From: Archangium violaceum Cb vi76
Lineage (GTDB): Bacteria > Myxococcota > Myxococcia > Myxococcales > Myxococcaceae
NCBI RefSeq assembly: GCF_000733295.1
Contig: NZ_JPMI01000022.1
Span: forward strand, 16,115-80,114
Length of the DNA stretch: 64,000 nucleotides
Reading direction: 5' to 3'
A program made the translations under genes and the position numbers. Shown piece by piece: positions 35,419 through 44,337 of the stretch. Below the pieces are notes generated by a model, which made no database searches, was not told the DNA's origin, and saw only the letters and a program-made list of their open reading frames with translations. The stretch's first letter is position 1. Each line of letters starts with the position of its first letter.

Positions 35419-36252
35419 TCACTCCTCGGAGGGCTCCGATTCTGCATTCTCCTGCTGTTCCTGTTCGGCCTTTCGTTTCTCCCGCTCTTCTCTCAGGCGC
35501 GACAGGGAATGCAGGGTGTGGCGGTTGAGATTCTTGTGATACACGGCGTGGTAACGCTCACCCGCGATCGTTACCAGCAGCATGGGAGAGGCAGGATGAC
35601 TCGTCAGCCACTCCAGGGCTTCCTCCCGGGTGTTGAACGATGCGGCCACGGGAGGCAGGTGCTTCGAGCTGGAATCATCGAGGAAAAGCTCCGCTATATC
35701 GTTTCGCCACAACTCACGAAAGCCCTCCTCACGTGAATACCAGATATTGAAATACTCATCGCCGATCAAAATCTTGCCGCCGCTGGGCGGTTGCGAGAGG
35801 CTGTTCAGCCAGGCGTATGCCTCATCGCGCGTGTTGAAATGGGCGATGGCTGGCGGAGGAATAGAGCGATAGTCTATGATGTGGTTCTTGAATGCCTCTT
35901 GCTGGTTGGTGTCTGCGACGAAATTGAGCAATTCGATGATGACGAGCGTGTACAGTTTTTGTGCCGGATCCGCTGTTTCATCAAGTGCTTGGAGGAGGAG
36001 TGCCATGCCCTGTTGCGCCAGTGCGTCCGTGTGCGCTTTGAAGGTGGCGCTCACGTAGCAGGTGCGCGTGGGGTCCAGCCTTGTGCGGTAGTCTTCAAAA
36101 ACGTAGACTTGGCCGGTACTGACGATGAAGAGCCAGTGTTCGCGCACGTACTGCCAGGCAGCAAGCTCTCCCTCTCTTCCGGCCGATTCAGCCGCCCGTT
36201 GCAGGCTCCCAAGCCTTAGCAAGCCTTCATTGAGGAGATCATGGATTTGCAT
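35419..36252 (-). CDS. candidate immunity protein partner of the upstream lipoprotein
   Basis: 277 residues, no signal peptide, no membrane segment, acidic tail (EQQENAESEPSEE). It has an internal repeat of about 44 residues at about 132-176 and 199-240, sharing FNTR(D/E)EA-x2-WL and G(D/E)x-Y-x3-Y. The N-terminal half (AAWQYVREHWLFIVSTGQVY) is unrelated to the repeat. DNA is visibly lower in GC than the surrounding genes. It overlaps the end of the upstream lipoprotein gene by 14 bases, so the two are coupled. A cytoplasmic partner directly after a lipoprotein toxin is the SitA/SitI arrangement of myxobacteria; the immunity role is an inference from position and features, not from a recognised family. 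Confidence 0.6.
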   Translation of the reverse strand: MQIHDLLNEGLLRLGSLQRAAESAGREGELAAWQYVREHWLFIVSTGQVYVFEDYRTRLDPTRTCYVSATFKAHTDALAQQGMALLLQALDETADPAQKLYTLVIIELLNFVADTNQQEAFKNHIIDYRSIPPPAIAHFNTRDEAYAWLNSLSQPPSGGKILIGDEYFNIWYSREEGFRELWRNDIAELFLDDSSSKHLPPVAASFNTREEALEWLTSHPASPMLLVTIAGERYHAVYHKNLNRHTLHSLSRLREEREKRKAEQEQQENAESEPSEE

Positions 36253-36940
36253 TCAAGACCTCGGAGACACGTGGGGCGGCGGGAAATCCCGATAGCGGCT
36301 CTATCGAAGCCACCGCAAGGAGCGGTACCAGGTAGAGAGCACCTCCCCCCGAGCCTGCCATGGCGGCGACGAATGCCACCCCCGCGATGACAATGAGGGT
36401 ACCCGTCACGATTTCCTTCCGGTGTTTCTTGAGCCAATCAACAGCGATTTCCACGCCCGTGAACTCTTGAACTTCCTGCTCGGCCCATGGCCCCTGTCCG
36501 TTGATGCACCTCTGGTGGAAATCCGTGCAGGTGCGTTCACACCAGCGGCCCCTGTTTTTTGCCCATGACCCAAGATAGCTCGGGTACTTTCTACCTTCGA
36601 TCGGGATGGGTCTCGGGCTGCTCGTGCACAGTGAAATGCACATCTGCTGTTTGGAATCACAATGGGCGGAGGAGGTCGCGACGCGCACGAGCCTTCCATC
36701 AAGTCCACCGTGGCTCGCGTGGTAGGGGTATTTCGTCAGGTCGAAGTCCTCGAGGGGCTTCCAGGTGTGGCTCACCTGCCCGTCCGGCGATTCTTCGATG
36801 ACGAGCACAGAACGGGCCAGTTCCCGCGCGCTCATGGGTCCAGGGGCTGGGTAGCGGGTGGCCGTACAGGCCGCAAACAGCAGACAGAGGACCGCGGCGC
36901 CGAGCCTTCGTGGCGCCAGAATCGTTTTCATGGGGTGCAT
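36239..36940 (-). CDS. SitA-like lipoprotein, candidate polymorphic toxin
   Basis: 233 residues with a lipoprotein signal (AVLCLLFAAC; the +2 residue is Thr, compatible with outer-membrane sorting). The region after it (VLVIEESPDGQVSH, DFDLTKYPYHAS) and a cysteine-rich block (CDSKQQMCISLC, WCERTCTDFHQRC) resemble, from memory, the N-terminal module of SitA5-type lipoproteins exchanged between myxobacteria by outer-membrane exchange. The C-terminal part has two hydrophobic stretches (IVTGTLIVIAGVAFVAAMAG, YLVPLLAVAS), so a membrane-active toxin is possible. ATG 36940 is chosen for AGAAGG upstream. Lower GC than neighbours; it overlaps the candidate immunity gene by 14 bases. Confidence 0.62.
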   Translation of the reverse strand: MHPMKTILAPRRLGAAVLCLLFAACTATRYPAPGPMSARELARSVLVIEESPDGQVSHTWKPLEDFDLTKYPYHASHGGLDGRLVRVATSSAHCDSKQQMCISLCTSSPRPIPIEGRKYPSYLGSWAKNRGRWCERTCTDFHQRCINGQGPWAEQEVQEFTGVEIAVDWLKKHRKEIVTGTLIVIAGVAFVAAMAGSGGGALYLVPLLAVASIEPLSGFPAAPRVSEVLNANP

Positions 36941-36972
36941 GTACCTTCTGGTGATCTTTGTTTGGGCGTACC

Positions 36973-38052
36973 TCAGCGCGACTCGAGTGCCCGGCGGTAG
37001 GTGGCCAGGGTCCGTCTCGCACAGTCTTCCCAGTTGAAGAGCGCGGCACGCTCGCGGCCCTTCTCCGACAATTCGCGGCGCAGGGCATCCTCCCGCAGTA
37101 GCTTCAGCGCCGTCTCCCGCCATGCGTTCGCGTCATCCGGCGGGAGCAGCAGCGCGGCATCGCCCACCACCTCCGGCAGCGACGTGGCCCGCGCCACCAC
37201 CGCCGGTGTGCCGCAGGCCATGGCCTCCAGCGGCGGCAACCCGAAGCCCTCGTAGCGCGAGGGCATCAACAGCGCCGTCGCCGCCCCGTACAGGCGCGGC
37301 ATATCGTCCTCGGGCAGGTCCGCCAGCTCGATCGTCGAGTCCGGGAAGCCCAACTCCCACACCGCGCCCTTGCCCGCCAGCAGCACCATGGGCACCGGTA
37401 GCGACGGCGCGATCTCCGCCAGCATCCCCAGGTTCTTGAAGGCCTTCGTGTTGCCCACCGCGAGGAAGAAACGCGGCGGCAGCTTCCGGCGCTCGCGGAA
37501 GTCCTTCAGCTCCGACGCCGTGGGCGGCTGGTAGCGCGCGTCCACCCCGTTCGGAATCACCTGCAGCCGGTAGGGCGACAGGCCGAGCTCCCTCGCCAGC
37601 TCCGCGCGGGAGAACTCGGACACGGTGATGAGCGCCTTCGCCGTCTTCGCCCTCGGGCCCACCACCAGCTTGTAGTAGGCGCGCTGGCCCAGGCCGTACT
37701 CCGACGACAACACCAGGTGGTTGGCGTCGTGCAGCGTGGCCACCAGCCGCCCCGGCCACAGCGCGGGTACCGAGAAAGAAGTCGCGTGGAACAGCTCGGG
37801 CGCCAGCCGGACGAGCGAGGCGGCGAGCGCTGGTTGCTCCAACGGCGACAGGAAGCCCACCGGGCAGCGGTGCAGGGGGATGCGCGGCGTGAGCGCTCCC
37901 AGCCCCTCCGGCAGCCCCTCCGGGCCCGTCAGGCCGCTGAAGCTCAGGTCCGGCGCCAACTCCGGCAGCCGGCTCGCCAGTTCCAGCGCGTAACGCGCGA
38001 TGCCGTGCAGCCGGCCACGCACCATCCGCAGGTCGATCAGGACGCTCGCCAC
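36973..38052 (-). CDS. GT4-family glycosyltransferase
   Basis: 359 residues with the GT-B fold of family 4: N-terminal domain with MVRGRLHGIARYALELASRL, and a C-terminal nucleotide-sugar domain with VGNTKAFKNLGML and the E-x7-E region PSRYEGFGLPPLEAMACGTP (about 270-290). These retaining transferases use UDP- or GDP-sugars in LPS or exopolysaccharide assembly at the inner membrane. It is divergent from a second GT4 gene with about 90 bases between starts, a shared promoter region. Acceptor unknown. Confidence 0.9.
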   Translation of the reverse strand: MASVLIDLRMVRGRLHGIARYALELASRLPELAPDLSFSGLTGPEGLPEGLGALTPRIPLHRCPVGFLSPLEQPALAASLVRLAPELFHATSFSVPALWPGRLVATLHDANHLVLSSEYGLGQRAYYKLVVGPRAKTAKALITVSEFSRAELARELGLSPYRLQVIPNGVDARYQPPTASELKDFRERRKLPPRFFLAVGNTKAFKNLGMLAEIAPSLPVPMVLLAGKGAVWELGFPDSTIELADLPEDDMPRLYGAATALLMPSRYEGFGLPPLEAMACGTPAVVARATSLPEVVGDAALLLPPDDANAWRETALKLLREDALRRELSEKGRERAALFNWEDCARRTLATYRRALESR

Positions 38053-38144
38053 GGAGGTGCCCCTACCACACGCGCGGACCCAAGTGGGGCGCTCGGTTGG
38101 CTGGTTGTCGGCAAGCGGGCCCGGCGGTGATACAAGGCCCGCCC

Positions 38145-39281
38145 GTGAAGGTCGCCCTCGTCCACGACTGGCTCGTCACCCAGCGCGGCGGTGAGCACGT
38201 GCTCGAGGCACTGTGCGAGCTGTTCCCGCAGGCGGATATCCATACCCTCGTGCACCGCCCCGGCGTCGTGCACCCGCGCATCGAGTCGCGGCCCATCCAT
38301 ACCTCCGTCCTCCAGCGCATTCCCCGCATCCACAAGCTCTACCGCCACTTCCTCCCCGTCCTCCCCCAGGTCATCGAGTCCATGCGCCTGGAGGGCTATG
38401 ACCTCGTCATCTCCTCCAGCCACTGCGTGGCCAAGGGCATCCGCAAGCCGCCCGGGGCCAGGCACCTCGCCTACGTGCACGCGCCCATGCGCTACATGTG
38501 GGATCTCTTCGACGACTACTTCGGGCCGGGCCGTGCCTCGCTGCCGGTGCGCGTGGCGGCGCACGCCGTCCGCCCGTACCTCCAGAAGTGGGACCGCGAG
38601 AGCACCGCCGGGGTGGACCGCATCCTCGTCAACAGCCAGCACATCGCCGGCAAGGTGCAGCGCTTCTGGGGCCGCGAGGCCGCCGTGGTCTACCCGCCCA
38701 TCGCCCTGGACCGCTTCTGCCAGCACCCGCTCGAGGGGCTCGGCCAGGGCGGCTACTACCTGTGGCTCGGCGCTTTCGCTCCCTACAAGCGGCTCGACAT
38801 CGCCCTGGAGGCCTTCCGCCACCTGGAGGCCCCGCTCTGGGTCGTGGGCACCGGCCAGGAGGCGGCGAAGCTCACCTCGGGGCCGCTGCCCTCGCACATC
38901 CGCTTCCTCGGCTCCGTGCCCAACGAGGCGCTCGCCGGCCTCTACCGCGACGCGCGCGCCCTCATCTTCACCCCCGAGGAGGACTTCGGCATCGTCCCCC
39001 TGGAGGCCCAGGCCTGTGGCCGCCCCGTCATCGCCTACGGGCGGGGTGGGGCGCTGGAGACCGTCAGCCCCCGCACGGGCCTCTTCTTCGACGAGCAGAC
39101 GCCCGACGCCCTGGTGGAGGCCGTGCGCCGCTTCGAGCAGTGGGAGCCCGCCTTCCAGCCCGCCGATGCCCGCGCCCAGGCCGAGCGCTTCAGCCGCGCC
39201 ACCTTCCTGCGCTCGGTACAGGCCGAGGTGGACGCGCTGATGGCTCCCTCCGCCCCCGTCCGCCGGGCCGCCGTTCCCTGA
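38145..39281 (+). CDS. GT4-family glycosyltransferase
   Basis: 378 residues from GTG 38145, which gives the family start KVALVHDWLVTQRGGEHVLE. C-terminal domain motifs: LGAFAPYKRLDIALEAF, RFLGSVPNEALAGLYRDA, and the E-x7-E motif in EEDFGIVPLEAQACGRP. This opening is typical of mannosyl/rhamnosyl-type transferases of O-antigen and exopolysaccharide clusters (WbaZ-like), which is a suggestion only. Divergent from the GT4 at 36973 and followed 230 bases later by the glycosylphosphotransferase, so a polysaccharide cluster. Confidence 0.9.
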   Translation: MKVALVHDWLVTQRGGEHVLEALCELFPQADIHTLVHRPGVVHPRIESRPIHTSVLQRIPRIHKLYRHFLPVLPQVIESMRLEGYDLVISSSHCVAKGIRKPPGARHLAYVHAPMRYMWDLFDDYFGPGRASLPVRVAAHAVRPYLQKWDRESTAGVDRILVNSQHIAGKVQRFWGREAAVVYPPIALDRFCQHPLEGLGQGGYYLWLGAFAPYKRLDIALEAFRHLEAPLWVVGTGQEAAKLTSGPLPSHIRFLGSVPNEALAGLYRDARALIFTPEEDFGIVPLEAQACGRPVIAYGRGGALETVSPRTGLFFDEQTPDALVEAVRRFEQWEPAFQPADARAQAERFSRATFLRSVQAEVDALMAPSAPVRRAAVP

Positions 39282-39288
39282 GAGCCCT

Positions 39289-39300
39289 GACACCGGTGTC
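39289..39300. promoter_or_regulatory. perfect 12-base palindrome
   Basis: GACACCGGTGTC begins seven bases after the preceding stop. It is the only clear structure in the 230-base gap before the glycosylphosphotransferase and could be a regulator site for that gene; no -35/-10 pair is convincing nearby. Confidence 0.3.
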
Positions 39301-39512
39301 CTGGTGGGTGTCTTTTCCGAGGGTCCCGCCCCCGGCTCCGGGGCTCGCACCGTTGGCCACAAGCCCGGGCAACCCCTTGGATTCCGGGCGCTTTTCATGG
39401 TAGGAGCCCACCCGGCCGCATGGGGTGTCCGCTACGGGACGGCTCGTGGGTGCGGGGTGCGACGATTGCAGGTCGCGGCCGAGCGTTTTGCAGGCCACAG
39501 AAGGAGGCCCGC

Positions 39513-40907
39513 GTGTTCAACCGGTTCCAGCGCTTCTATACGTCCATCAAGGTCGCCGCCGACGTGGTGATGCTGACATTGGCGTTCGCGCTCGCCTACG
39601 TCAGCCGCTTCGAGGGCCCCATCCCCGTCTACTACGGCCTGCCCGCCGTGCAGGAGACGCTGCTGTCGCTGGCGACGGTGCTCATCGTCTTCCCCGTCAC
39701 CTACCGGCAGGCGCGGCTGTACGCCACCAACCGGGCGCGCACGCACATCGGCGAGGTCTTCGAGGTCTTCAAGGCCACCATCATGGCCACGCTCATCGTG
39801 GTGGCCCTCACGTACTTCACCCGTGAGCGCTACTCGCGTCTGATGCTGGCCTTCTTCGCCACCTACTCGTTCGTGGGCGTGTCCGCGGTGCGGCTGGTGC
39901 TGCGCGCGGTGCTCAACGAGGTGCGCCGGCGCGGCTTCAACCTCAAGTCCATCCTGGTCATCGGCGCGGGAGACCTGGGCCAGCGCGTCATCGAGACGGT
40001 CGAGGGCCACAAGGAGCTGGGCTTCCGCGTGGCCGGCGTGCTCACGCTGCGCCCCGAGAAGGTGGGCCAGCAGGTGCGCGGCGTGCCCGTGCTGGGGCTC
40101 GTCAAGGACGTGGACGCCGTGCTGGATGCGCACCCGGTGGACCAGGTCATCATCGCCGTGCCGCTCGAGGAGCAGGCCGCCGTCAAGCCGCTCATGGAGC
40201 AGCTGGCGCTGCGCACCGTGGACGTGAAGGTGGTGCCGGACCTCTACCAGTACGTCACCCTGTACGGCGGGCTCGAGGAGTTCGGCGGGCTGCCCATCAT
40301 CAGCCTCCAGGGCGATCCCATGTCCGGCTGGAACATGGTGGCCAAGCGCGTCTTCGACATCCTCTTCGCGCTGGTGGCCATCGCCGTGAGCGCGCCCATC
40401 ATGCTGGCCGTGGCCATCGCCGTGAAGCTCACCAGCCGCGGGCCCCTGCTCTATGCCCAGGAGCGCATGGGCCTGGATGGCGACACGTTCCACATCCTCA
40501 AGTTCCGCACCATGCGCGTGGACGCCGAGTCCTCCGGCGCCATGATGGCCAGCAAGGACGACCCCCGGCGCACGCCCATTGGCACCTTCCTGCGCAAGTA
40601 CTCGCTCGACGAGCTGCCCCAGTTCTTCAACGTGCTGGTGGGCGACATGAGCCTCGTGGGTCCGCGCCCCGAGCGGCCCGTGTTCATCGAGGAGTTCAAG
40701 AAGCAGATTCCCCGCTACCACCTGCGCCACAAGGTCAAGGCCGGCATCACCGGCTGGGCGCAGATCAACGGCCTGCGCGGGCAGACGTCCATCCAGAAGC
40801 GGATTGAGTACGACCTGTACTACATCGAGAACTGGTCGCTGCTGATGGACTTGAAGATTCTCATCCGCACTGCACTGGGCGGCTTCCTGTCGAAGAACGC
40901 CTACTAG
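39513..40907 (+). CDS. polyprenyl-phosphate glycosyl-1-phosphate transferase
   Basis: 464 residues from GTG 39513, which has AAGGAGG five bases before it. N-terminal membrane helices (VAADVVMLTLAFALAYVSRF), a Rossmann-like cytoplasmic domain (ILVIGAGDLGQRVIETVEGH), one further membrane helix, and a C-terminal catalytic domain with the phosphoglycosyltransferase motifs ILKFRTMRVDAE, DELPQFFNVLVGDMSLVGPR and VKAGITGWAQINGLRG. Enzymes such as WcaJ and the myxobacterial EpsZ transfer glucose-1-phosphate or galactose-1-phosphate to undecaprenyl phosphate, the first step of a repeat-unit polysaccharide. Sugar specificity is not readable here. It starts the biosynthesis that the neighbouring glycosyltransferases extend. 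Confidence 0.92.
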   Translation: MFNRFQRFYTSIKVAADVVMLTLAFALAYVSRFEGPIPVYYGLPAVQETLLSLATVLIVFPVTYRQARLYATNRARTHIGEVFEVFKATIMATLIVVALTYFTRERYSRLMLAFFATYSFVGVSAVRLVLRAVLNEVRRRGFNLKSILVIGAGDLGQRVIETVEGHKELGFRVAGVLTLRPEKVGQQVRGVPVLGLVKDVDAVLDAHPVDQVIIAVPLEEQAAVKPLMEQLALRTVDVKVVPDLYQYVTLYGGLEEFGGLPIISLQGDPMSGWNMVAKRVFDILFALVAIAVSAPIMLAVAIAVKLTSRGPLLYAQERMGLDGDTFHILKFRTMRVDAESSGAMMASKDDPRRTPIGTFLRKYSLDELPQFFNVLVGDMSLVGPRPERPVFIEEFKKQIPRYHLRHKVKAGITGWAQINGLRGQTSIQKRIEYDLYYIENWSLLMDLKILIRTALGGFLSKNAY

Positions 40908-41002
40908 CTCGCAGAGCGTCCGGGCGGGTGTGTGGGCTGCCGCACGCCCGGAGCCGAGACTCCTGCGCTCCCGGTCGCGGACCGGTCTAGTATCCGGGGC
41001 GC

Positions 41003-44000
41003 ATGGCTGAACAACAGCTCGGAGCGCATCTGGTCCGCAAGGGCCTCATCACGCAGGCTCAGCTCGATGAGGCGCTGAAGTCACAACTCATCTACGGCGG
41101 CAGCCTGGGCACCAACCTGGTCGAGCTGGGAGTGCTCGACCTGGGCGTGTTGGGGCAGGCTCTGTCGGACACGTACCACTTCCCGCTCGCGCAGGACGCG
41201 GAGCTGGAGGCGGCGACGGCCGAGACGATCGCGCTGCTCAAGCCCGAGCAGGTGCGCAACCACCTGGCGTTCCCGCTGGCCCTCGAGGGCCGCCGCCTGC
41301 GCGTGGCCATGGTGAATCCGCAGGATCCCAAGCACGTGGACGCGCTCGGCTTCGCCACGGGCATGCGCATCGTGCCGGCGATCCTCCCGGAGCTGCGCCT
41401 CTTCGACTTGCTGGAGAAGCGCTACGGCATCCCCAAGCCGTCACGTCCCGTGCGTCCGGGTCAGCCCAAGCCCGCGGTGGGGCAGGGGGCTCCCGTCGCG
41501 CAGCGGCCCGCGCCGTTGTCCGCGCAGGCTCCTGCCTCGGCCCAGCCGGCTCCGGCCGCCGCCGCGCGGCCCGTGGCCCCGGGTGCTTCGGCTCCTGCCG
41601 CGCCAGGTGCGCCGCAGCCTCCCGCTGCCGGTGCTCCGGGCGCGGTGGCCGCCGCTCCGCGTCCCGCGGGCGCTCCGCCCGTGGCCGCCGCTCCGGGTAC
41701 CAATCCTGGGATGAATCCCCAGGCTCAGCCTCCGACGGCGGCTGTCGCGGGCCAGCCCCCGGGCGCGCGGCCGACGCCCGCGGCTCCCGCTGGGGCCCCA
41801 GGTGTTGCCGCGAAGCCCGCTTCCGCTCCGGTGCCGGGCGCGCCCGGTGCCGCCGTGGCTCCGAGGCCTCCGGCACCCGTGGGTGGGGCTCCGGTACCCG
41901 GGGCTCCTGGGAGTGTTCCGGCCGGGGCCGCGGCGCCTCGTCCACCCGTTTCGCCTGGCGCGCCGGGGAGTGCTCCGGCTGGCGCCGCTTCCGCTCAGCC
42001 TTCCACGGCGGCGCCTGTCGCTGGGCCGGGTGCTCCCGCCGGAGCCGCGTCTCCGCAGGCCGCTGTCGCGCCGAGGCCTCCTGGGGCGCCGGGAGCGCCA
42101 GGGGCTCCGCCCTCCGCGGCCGTGCCTCCGCGTCCTGCTCCCGTGGGCGTGCCTGGGGCACCTGGCGCGCCGGGTGCCGCCGCGGCACCTGTCGGAGCAG
42201 CGCATCAGCCCGGTGTGGCGAAGCCGCCCGCGGGACTGGCGCCCTCGACGCCTCCCGCGCCGGGTACACCGGTGGCCGCGAAGCCCGCGGGAGCAGCTCC
42301 GAGCGTTGCTGGCCCCGCGCAGCCTGGGCAGAACCTGCCTCCGGGAATGATGCCTCGCGGTGCTCCGGGGACGTCTCAGCCGGGAGCCACGGGCGCCGCC
42401 GCGCCCGCTCCGGGCTCGAGCGTGGGTCCGGTTCCGCCGCAGGCCGTGCGTCCTCCGGCTCCTGGGGCGTCGCCCGCTCCCGCTGGTGCTCAGGTTCCTC
42501 CTGGCTCGCCCGCCGTGGCGCGTCCTCCCGTGGGTGCTCCACCTCCGGGTGCCGCGCCTCGTCCCGCGCCCGTGGGAGCGCCGCTCCCGGGGAGTCCTGC
42601 TCCCGCGCCGGCACAGGGTGGGGCAGTGCCTCCCGCTGGAGCTTCTCCGGCCACGACTCCCTCCGCGATGGCTCCCTCGGCCCCTGCGCCTGCTCCGGGC
42701 GTGGGTGTGTCGGCTCAGCCCGTGCCCGCTCCCAAGCCTGCGGCTCCGGGTGTGGCGGCTCCGCAGCCCGCGCGTGCTCCCGTGCCGCAGCCCGCATCCG
42801 TGGCGCCTCGGGCTCCGGCCGCTCCCGTGCCCGCCGCGCCGCAGGCCGCACCCACTGCTCCGCAGGCCGCGACGCCTGGAGGTTCTCCGTTCGCTCCGAT
42901 TCCGGGGCCGGTCCAGAGCACGCCTTCCGCTCAGCCAGCGCCCGCCGCTCCCGTGCCGGAAGCCAGGCCCGTGGCGGCTTCTCCGGACATCGCTCGCAAG
43001 CCCGAGGTGCCCTCCACGCCAGCGGTGGTGGTGGCTCTTCCGGTGGCTTCGGCTCCTGCCTCCGCACAGGCCCCGGCTTTTTCGGCTCCGCCTTCTACCC
43101 AGACCATTTCCTTCCCCGTCACGCTCAAGGACGCGCCTTTCCCATCGCTGGATGCCGAGCCCGAGCTGGAGGGCACGGCTCCCCTGATGGAGGAGGCGGC
43201 CCCCGCTGCTCCCGCCAAGGCGCCCGCCGCACCCCAGGCCAGCGCGCAGCCGTCTCCGAAGATCGAGTCCGCGCCCATCGCTCCGCCTCCCGCGCAGGAG
43301 CCGAAGAAGGCGGAGCCCGTGGCCGAGGCGCCTGTCGCGGTGCCTCCTTCCAGTCCGCCTGCTCCGGCACGTGAGGCCCTCGCGGCCAGCCCGGTGGTGC
43401 CCGCACCCATCACGGCCCCGGCCCCCGCGGCCCCCGCGGCCCCCGAGCGCAGGCCCAGGACCCTTGCCGTGCAGCCCGTTGAGCTGCCCTCGGAGCCTGT
43501 TGGGGACATCCAGGTGTCGTCTCACCTGGAGCTCATGGACTGGCGCCAGACGGAGACGGCGGAAGCCGGGTCGGGTACCGAGTCCTCGCCTCCCTGGACC
43601 CGGCGGGCCATCGAGGTGGACTTCTCGTCGGAGGAGGCAAGCCCCACCGAGGCCGGTGTCTCCGATGCGGACGGGGAGGTTCCCCTGGCGTCGGTGCACG
43701 AGTTCATCCCGACCTGGGATCCCTCGGCCGAGCCGCCCCCCGCGGAGCCGGAAGCGGCTGTGCCACCCGAGGAGGGCTTCGCCGGGTGGGACGATGGGAC
43801 GGGCGCGTCGGCGGCCACTCCGGCTGAGGCCTCGGAGCGCATCAAGCTGGTGCAGTTCCAGGAGTCGCTCGATGCCCTGCGGCAGGCGACGACTCGGGGC
43901 GAGCTGGGCAAGGTGCTGCTGGACTACTGCCAGGGCCGCTTCCCGCGAGGCTTCCTGCTGGGCGAGACGTTCGGCTACGCCCGTGTGGGCCGTGCGTACG

Positions 44001-44323
44001 GCCCGGGCAGCGACAAGTACGAGGTCTCGGCGTTGCAGGTGGACCTCGAGGCGCCCTCGCTGCTGGCCATGGCCGCGGCGGGGGGGAGGGCCGTCGTCTC
44101 CAGCGTGCCGGAGAGTCCGATGGACGAGCAGCTCTTCGCCGCGCTGGGCGAGTCGTTCTCGCACCTGATGGCCGCGCCCATCCGTTTGAAGCAGCGCACG
44201 GTGGGCTTCGTCGTCCTCGACAGCGGGCCCTCTCCGTTCGGCGCAGAGGAGCTCGATGAGCTGGAGCAACTCCTCTCGGCGGCCTCCGAGGCCTACGGCC
44301 GGTTGCACGACGTCTCGTCTTGA
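41003..44323 (+). CDS. MshEN-domain giant proline/alanine-rich protein with C-terminal GAF-like domain
   Basis: 1106 residues. The N-terminal about 150 residues are a GspE/PilB-type MshEN domain: QLGAHLVRKGLITQAQLDEA then SLGTNLVELGVLDLGVLGQA, the two half-motifs that bind cyclic di-GMP in this family. A Pro/Ala/Gly-rich, disordered region of some 700 residues follows, then about 170 residues with a GAF-like fold at the end (about 945-1104; SLDALRQATTRGELGKVLLD, MAAPIRLKQRTVGFVVLDSG). No ATPase domain, so it is not a secretion motor. It lies 95 bases after the glycosylphosphotransferase, so c-di-GMP control of polysaccharide output is a reasonable inference. Confidence 0.8.
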   Translation: MAEQQLGAHLVRKGLITQAQLDEALKSQLIYGGSLGTNLVELGVLDLGVLGQALSDTYHFPLAQDAELEAATAETIALLKPEQVRNHLAFPLALEGRRLRVAMVNPQDPKHVDALGFATGMRIVPAILPELRLFDLLEKRYGIPKPSRPVRPGQPKPAVGQGAPVAQRPAPLSAQAPASAQPAPAAAARPVAPGASAPAAPGAPQPPAAGAPGAVAAAPRPAGAPPVAAAPGTNPGMNPQAQPPTAAVAGQPPGARPTPAAPAGAPGVAAKPASAPVPGAPGAAVAPRPPAPVGGAPVPGAPGSVPAGAAAPRPPVSPGAPGSAPAGAASAQPSTAAPVAGPGAPAGAASPQAAVAPRPPGAPGAPGAPPSAAVPPRPAPVGVPGAPGAPGAAAAPVGAAHQPGVAKPPAGLAPSTPPAPGTPVAAKPAGAAPSVAGPAQPGQNLPPGMMPRGAPGTSQPGATGAAAPAPGSSVGPVPPQAVRPPAPGASPAPAGAQVPPGSPAVARPPVGAPPPGAAPRPAPVGAPLPGSPAPAPAQGGAVPPAGASPATTPSAMAPSAPAPAPGVGVSAQPVPAPKPAAPGVAAPQPARAPVPQPASVAPRAPAAPVPAAPQAAPTAPQAATPGGSPFAPIPGPVQSTPSAQPAPAAPVPEARPVAASPDIARKPEVPSTPAVVVALPVASAPASAQAPAFSAPPSTQTISFPVTLKDAPFPSLDAEPELEGTAPLMEEAAPAAPAKAPAAPQASAQPSPKIESAPIAPPPAQEPKKAEPVAEAPVAVPPSSPPAPAREALAASPVVPAPITAPAPAAPAAPERRPRTLAVQPVELPSEPVGDIQVSSHLELMDWRQTETAEAGSGTESSPPWTRRAIEVDFSSEEASPTEAGVSDADGEVPLASVHEFIPTWDPSAEPPPAEPEAAVPPEEGFAGWDDGTGASAATPAEASERIKLVQFQESLDALRQATTRGELGKVLLDYCQGRFPRGFLLGETFGYARVGRAYGPGSDKYEVSALQVDLEAPSLLAMAAAGGRAVVSSVPESPMDEQLFAALGESFSHLMAAPIRLKQRTVGFVVLDSGPSPFGAEELDELEQLLSAASEAYGRLHDVSS

Positions 44324-44337
44324 TATCGGGGGCATTC

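Noticed and set aside
41441..44335. 964-codon open frame on the minus strand
   Set aside because: Antisense to the proline/alanine-rich protein; Arg/Gly/Ser repeats simply mirror Pro/Ala codons.
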